From: Spirochaetes bacterium RBG_16_67_19
Lineage (GTDB): Bacteria > Spirochaetota > Spirochaetia > SZUA-6 > DRHE01
NCBI GenBank assembly: GCA_001829505.1
Contig: MIBK01000157.1
Location: 2,418-10,907 of the forward strand
Reading direction: 5' to 3'
Length of the DNA stretch: 8,490 bases
Shown: positions 5,849-8,490 of the stretch, piece after piece
Numbering within the stretch: the first letter of the stretch is position 1
How the letters are laid out: each line of letters starts with the position of its first letter
Position numbers and translations under genes: made by a program
The notes under the pieces: generated by a model
The model's database searches: none
What the model saw: the letters and a program-made list of their open reading frames with translations, nothing else
What the model was told of the DNA's origin: nothing

Positions 5849-6559
5849 CTATTTCCTCCTCCCCGCGATGTCCGAGCCGATGGGCTCCTTGTCGTACTTG
5901 CGCGTGCCCACCGGCATCTTCCAGCCCACCCGCTTCACCACCAGGCTGCCGGTGGGACAATAACTGGCGGCCTTGTCCGCGGCGGCCAGGTCGGTTTCGG
6001 CCAGCTGCCGCTCAGAATCCACCGCCAGGCGCATCTGGATGCCCCGGTCCTCGAAGCCGAACACGCGCTTGTGGTCCTTCTCCTGGGAGGAGCGCACGCA
6101 GCGCCCGCACAGGATGCAGCGGTTGCGGTCGATGTAGACGTTGGGGTGGGAGCCGTCCACCTGCTTGGCGGGGAACAGGTAGGGATAGCGCGGGGACATC
6201 ATGCCGAAGCGGTAGGCCAGGGCCTGCAGCTCGCAGTTGCCGCTCTTCTCGCAGCCCGGGCAGATATGGTTGCCTTCCACGAAGAGCATCTCGATGATGC
6301 TCTTTCGCAGGTCATTGAGCTCCGCGGTGTCGTTCTCGATGACCATGCCGCCGCCCACCACCATGGTGCAGGCGTTGATCGGTTTGCCGTTCACCTTGAC
6401 GGTGCACACCCGGCAGTGCCCGCCGGGCAGCAGGTCCTTGTGGTAGCACAGGTGGGGAATATAGATCCCCGCCTCGCCGGCGGCCTGCAGGATGGTCAGG
6501 CCCTCGCGGGCCTCCACCACGCTTCCGTCGATCGTGATCTTTACGGTCTGCCCGCTCAT
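5849..6559 (-). CDS. hoxU: HoxU, diaphorase Fe-S subunit (NuoG N-terminal-like)
   Basis: A 236-residue electron-transfer subunit linking HoxY to HoxF. Clusters in order: a plant-ferredoxin-type [2Fe-2S] site with C38, C49, C52 and C64; a NuoG-like [4Fe-4S] site with H98, C100, C103 and C109 in the NHICPGCEKSGNCELQ segment; and a further [4Fe-4S] site with C148, C151 and C154 (RCILCGRC) plus C201 (YCPTG). The length is close to known HoxU proteins. The frame is open well upstream, but the start at 6559 is chosen because MSGQTVKITIDG begins the ferredoxin fold, GAGGAGG lies 7 nt before it, and its ATG overlaps the hoxF stop as ATGA, the usual sign of translational coupling. The gene is intact. 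Confidence 0.95.
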   Translation of the reverse strand: MSGQTVKITIDGSVVEAREGLTILQAAGEAGIYIPHLCYHKDLLPGGHCRVCTVKVNGKPINACTMVVGGGMVIENDTAELNDLRKSIIEMLFVEGNHICPGCEKSGNCELQALAYRFGMMSPRYPYLFPAKQVDGSHPNVYIDRNRCILCGRCVRSSQEKDHKRVFGFEDRGIQMRLAVDSERQLAETDLAAADKAASYCPTGSLVVKRVGWKMPVGTRKYDKEPIGSDIAGRRK

Positions 6560-8346
6560 GCGTGGGCCTCCTCGTGGTCTACGAACTTTCGGCCGGTGAC
6601 CGCGGCCTGCTCGGAGAATGCGGCGGTGATGTCGAAGTGCGGAATGAAGTCCTTGGCGGTGATGCGCTTGCGGTACAGCTCCGGCAGGTTCTGCAGGGTG
6701 GTCAGCACCGGGTTGGCCGCGCTCTGCCCCAGGCCGCAGCGGCTCATCATCTTCACCGTGGTGCCCAGCTGCTTCAATTCCTCCAGATCGGAGGCCGTGC
6801 CCCTGCCATCCAGGATCTTCTCCAGCTTCATCTTCATCAGGGTGGTGCCCACCCGGCAGGGGGCGCACCAGCCGCAGGACTCCTCCGCGAAGAACTCGGT
6901 GAAGTCCAGCACGTGCTTCAATAAATCACGCTTGGGCCCGAACACGATGATCGAGCCGCCGGTGGGCATGTCCTCGAAGGAGATCTTGCGCCCGTAGTCC
7001 TTGGGGGCCAGGCAGGCTCCCGAAGGCCCGCCCACCTGCACGGCCTGGGCGTCCTCCCCCCCGACCAGCTGCAGGAGCTTGTCCACCGTGATGCCGTACT
7101 CCACCTCGTAGACCCCGGGGTGCTTGCAGTCCCCGGACACGCTCAGCAGCTTGGTGCCGGTGGAATCCCGGGTGCCGTGCTTGACGAACCAGTCCGCGCC
7201 CTTCTCCATGATGCGGGCAGCGCAGCACAGGGTTTCCACGTTGTTGACCGAGGTGGGCTCCAGCTTGTAGCCGCGCTGCACCGGGTAGGGCGGGCGGTCG
7301 CGGGGCGCGCCGCGCTTGCCCTCCAGGCTCTCGATCAGGGCGGATTCCTCGCCGCACACGTAGGCCCCGGCGCCCATCTGGATGCGGATGTCGAAGTCGA
7401 AGCCCTCGCGGCCGGCGATGTTCTGCCCCAGCAGGCCGTGGCGGCGGCGGCGGGAGAGCACCTGCTCCAGGCGCGGCCACAGGTAGGCGTACTCGGCGCG
7501 CAGGTACAGCAGGCCCTCCACCGCGCCCAGCGCGTAGCCGGCCACGGTCATGCCCTCGAACAGCAGGTCGGCCGCCTCGGTGAGCAGGAGCCGATCCTTG
7601 AAGGTCCCCGGCTCCCCCTCGTCGGCGTTGCAGATCAGGAAATGCCGCCCCTTGGCCTTGCGGCAGAAGCTCCACTTCATGCCCGTGGGGAAGCCCGCCC
7701 CGCCGCGGCCACGCAGCTTGCTCTTGTTGATTTCGTCTATCACCTGCTCGGGGCTCAAGGCCAGGCTCTTGCGGATGGCCGAGCCGTTCTCGAAGGGGCC
7801 TAGCACCACGGGCCCGGCCTGGCGCAGGTTCAGCTGCACCTCGGCGTTGGGGAACAGAACGCTGCCGCCCACCTTGCCGTGCTCGCGCTTCAAGGCCTCC
7901 ACGATGGCGGGCACGTCGGCCGGCTTGATGCCCGTCACCACCAGCCCGTTGATCAGGGCCGCCGGAGCCTGGTCGCACATCCCCGTGCAGGAGGTGTAGC
8001 GCAAGCCGATCTGCCCGTCGGGGGTAGTCTGGCCGAAACGTACGCCCACGGCCTTTTCGAAGGCCGCGGCCACCTCCTGCATGCCGTTCATCTTGTCCAC
8101 CACGCAGTTGGACAGGCGGACCGTGTAGCGGGCTCCCGGCTCGCGGTCGAAGAACGAGTAGAAACTCGCCATGTCCGCCACCTGGACGCGGTGGATGCCC
8201 AGGACGCCGGCGATGCTGTCCACAGCGTCCTCCGAGACGTGCCCCAGCTCGCCGTGCACCTCTCGGACGATGTCCATGAGGCGCTGCGGATCCTTGCCGA
8301 AGCGTTCCACCACGCGGGAAATCAAAGCGGCATCAACGCTGGCCAT
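6556..8346 (-). CDS. hoxF: HoxF, fused NuoE/NuoF-type diaphorase subunit
   Basis: A 596-residue subunit that holds FMN and reduces NAD(P)+ with electrons from hydrogen. Residues 1-~155 are a NuoE/HoxE-like thioredoxin-fold domain; ~180-590 are NuoF-like. Visible motifs are the FMN site GRGGAGFPTGMKW (213-225), ICNADEGEPGTFKDR (238-252), the nucleotide-binding GAGAYVCGEESALI (325-338), and [4Fe-4S] ligands C491, C494, C497 (ESCGWCAPC) and C537 (RCGLGQ). In the NuoE-like domain only C81, C120 and C124 remain; M86 stands where NuoE has its second Cys, so a normal [2Fe-2S] cluster there is doubtful. The fused form and length match Ralstonia eutropha-type HoxF; cyanobacteria encode HoxE separately. 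It is the first gene of the operon: AGGAGG lies 8 nt before the ATG, and the stop overlaps the hoxU start. Confidence 0.96.
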   Translation of the reverse strand: MASVDAALISRVVERFGKDPQRLMDIVREVHGELGHVSEDAVDSIAGVLGIHRVQVADMASFYSFFDREPGARYTVRLSNCVVDKMNGMQEVAAAFEKAVGVRFGQTTPDGQIGLRYTSCTGMCDQAPAALINGLVVTGIKPADVPAIVEALKREHGKVGGSVLFPNAEVQLNLRQAGPVVLGPFENGSAIRKSLALSPEQVIDEINKSKLRGRGGAGFPTGMKWSFCRKAKGRHFLICNADEGEPGTFKDRLLLTEAADLLFEGMTVAGYALGAVEGLLYLRAEYAYLWPRLEQVLSRRRRHGLLGQNIAGREGFDFDIRIQMGAGAYVCGEESALIESLEGKRGAPRDRPPYPVQRGYKLEPTSVNNVETLCCAARIMEKGADWFVKHGTRDSTGTKLLSVSGDCKHPGVYEVEYGITVDKLLQLVGGEDAQAVQVGGPSGACLAPKDYGRKISFEDMPTGGSIIVFGPKRDLLKHVLDFTEFFAEESCGWCAPCRVGTTLMKMKLEKILDGRGTASDLEELKQLGTTVKMMSRCGLGQSAANPVLTTLQNLPELYRKRITAKDFIPHFDITAAFSEQAAVTGRKFVDHEEAHA

Positions 8347-8400
8347 GCCTTATGCCTCCTCATCTGCAGGCGAAATCTATGTCGGGGGAATTTTCACCAA

Positions 8401-8416
8401 TCAACGTTATGGTTGA
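8401..8416. repeat. inverted repeat TCAAC-N6-GTTGA in the hoxF leader
   Basis: TCAAC at 8401-8405 and GTTGA at 8412-8416 are perfect 5-bp inverted arms. The site would lie downstream of the predicted transcription start. It is not an FNR box, because the spacing and arm order differ from TTGAT-N4-ATCAA. Confidence 0.25.
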
Positions 8417-8427
8417 CACGGGCATTC

Positions 8428-8441
8428 GTGAATTTCTTCAC
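8428..8441. repeat. inverted repeat GTGAA-N4-TTCAC in the hoxF leader
   Basis: GTGAA at 8428-8432 and TTCAC at 8437-8441 form perfect 5-bp arms around TTTC. It begins only a few bases after the predicted transcription start, so it could be an operator or a small 5' hairpin in the leader RNA. Confidence 0.3.
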
Positions 8442-8449
8442 TTCTGCCG

Positions 8450-8467
8450 CTGCCAGAATAATGGCAG
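8450..8467. promoter_or_regulatory. inverted repeat CTGCCA-N6-TGGCAG over the hox -10 region (possible operator)
   Basis: CTGCCA at 8450-8455 and TGGCAG at 8462-8467 are perfect 6-bp arms with a 6-nt AT-rich centre that contains most of the candidate -10 box. A dimeric regulator bound here would block RNA polymerase. The regulator is unknown. Confidence 0.4.
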
Positions 8468-8483
8468 TTCCCGTTCCTGTCAA
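8455..8483 (-). promoter_or_regulatory. sigma-70-type promoter of the hox operon
   Basis: On the minus strand a perfect TTGACA (8483-8478) is followed after exactly 17 nt by TATTCT (8460-8455), which matches 4 of 6 consensus bases. The expected start point is near 8448, giving a leader of about 100 nt before the hoxF ATG. No sigma-54 GG/GC signature was found, although hox promoters in Ralstonia eutropha are sigma-54 dependent. Confidence 0.6.
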
Positions 8484-8490
8484 GTCGAAA

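Larger units (their letters stand above)
8347..8490. other. hox operon upstream region and leader
   Basis: No gene is called here. The region is AT-richer than the genes and holds the hoxF Shine-Dalgarno (CCTCCT on the plus strand, 8355-8360), about 100 nt of untranslated leader, a sigma-70-type promoter at its far end and three short inverted repeats. Confidence 0.7.

Noticed and set aside
5290..6997. Long plus-strand open frames opposite hoxY, hoxU and hoxF
   Set aside because: Same reason: composition mirrors the antisense of conserved coding DNA, and the minus-strand proteins have all family motifs.
8413..8441. Plus-strand TTGACA as a divergent promoter leading out of the window
   Set aside because: No acceptable -10 box at 16-18 nt (CTTCAC or TTCACT at best); it is also part of an inverted repeat in the hoxF leader.
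8428..8490. Sigma-54 promoter for the hox operon
   Set aside because: TGGCAG occurs on both strands, but no GC dinucleotide at the required -12 spacing with a matching context follows it.
1..8490. CRISPR arrays, tRNA or rRNA genes
   Set aside because: No short regularly spaced repeats and no recognisable tRNA or rRNA sequence were seen on reading both strands by eye.

Overview
The window is a GC-rich stretch of bacterial DNA, most likely from a proteobacterium; phylum-level placement is inference from GC content and gene types. It is dominated by one minus-strand operon for a cytoplasmic NAD(P)+-reducing bidirectional [NiFe] hydrogenase of the group 3d (Hox) type. Next to it is an unrelated convergent pair: a zinc metallopeptidase-like gene and a D-Ala-D-Ala ligase-like ATP-grasp gene.

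Layout from left to right. Positions 76-1116 (+) encode a HEAGH metallopeptidase. Positions 1175-2281 (-) encode an ATP-grasp protein that converges on it across a 58-bp gap. The 114 bp at 2282-2395 hold a possible terminator for the hydrogenase operon and a promoter for the ATP-grasp gene. From 8346 down to 2396, all on the minus strand and tightly packed, lie hoxF (a fused NuoE/NuoF-type diaphorase subunit), hoxU, hoxY, hoxH, hoxW (maturation protease) and a CheY-like single-domain response regulator. The 144 bp at 8347-8490 carry the operon leader, a good sigma-70-type promoter and several short inverted repeats.

How the genes work together: HoxY and HoxH form the hydrogenase module, and HoxF and HoxU form the diaphorase. 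Electrons pass from the Ni-Fe site through the Fe-S clusters of HoxY, HoxU and HoxF to FMN and NAD(P)+. HoxW trims the C-terminus of HoxH after nickel insertion. Gene order hoxF-U-Y-H-W with a fused HoxF matches the Ralstonia eutropha type rather than the cyanobacterial type with a separate hoxE.

The most striking feature is an exact 598-bp tandem duplication inside hoxH (3594-4191 and 4192-4789). Because 598 is not a multiple of 3, it shifts the frame and splits HoxH into two overlapping fragments; the two nickel-binding cysteine motifs end up on different polypeptides. Removing one copy in silico restores a clean 481-codon hoxH. It is either an assembly artefact or a very recent inactivating, and potentially reversible, duplication. 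The second item of interest is the metallopeptidase/ATP-grasp pair: the ligase keeps most ATP/Mg residues but lacks several Ddl substrate residues and has Gln where the family has a catalytic-site Lys.
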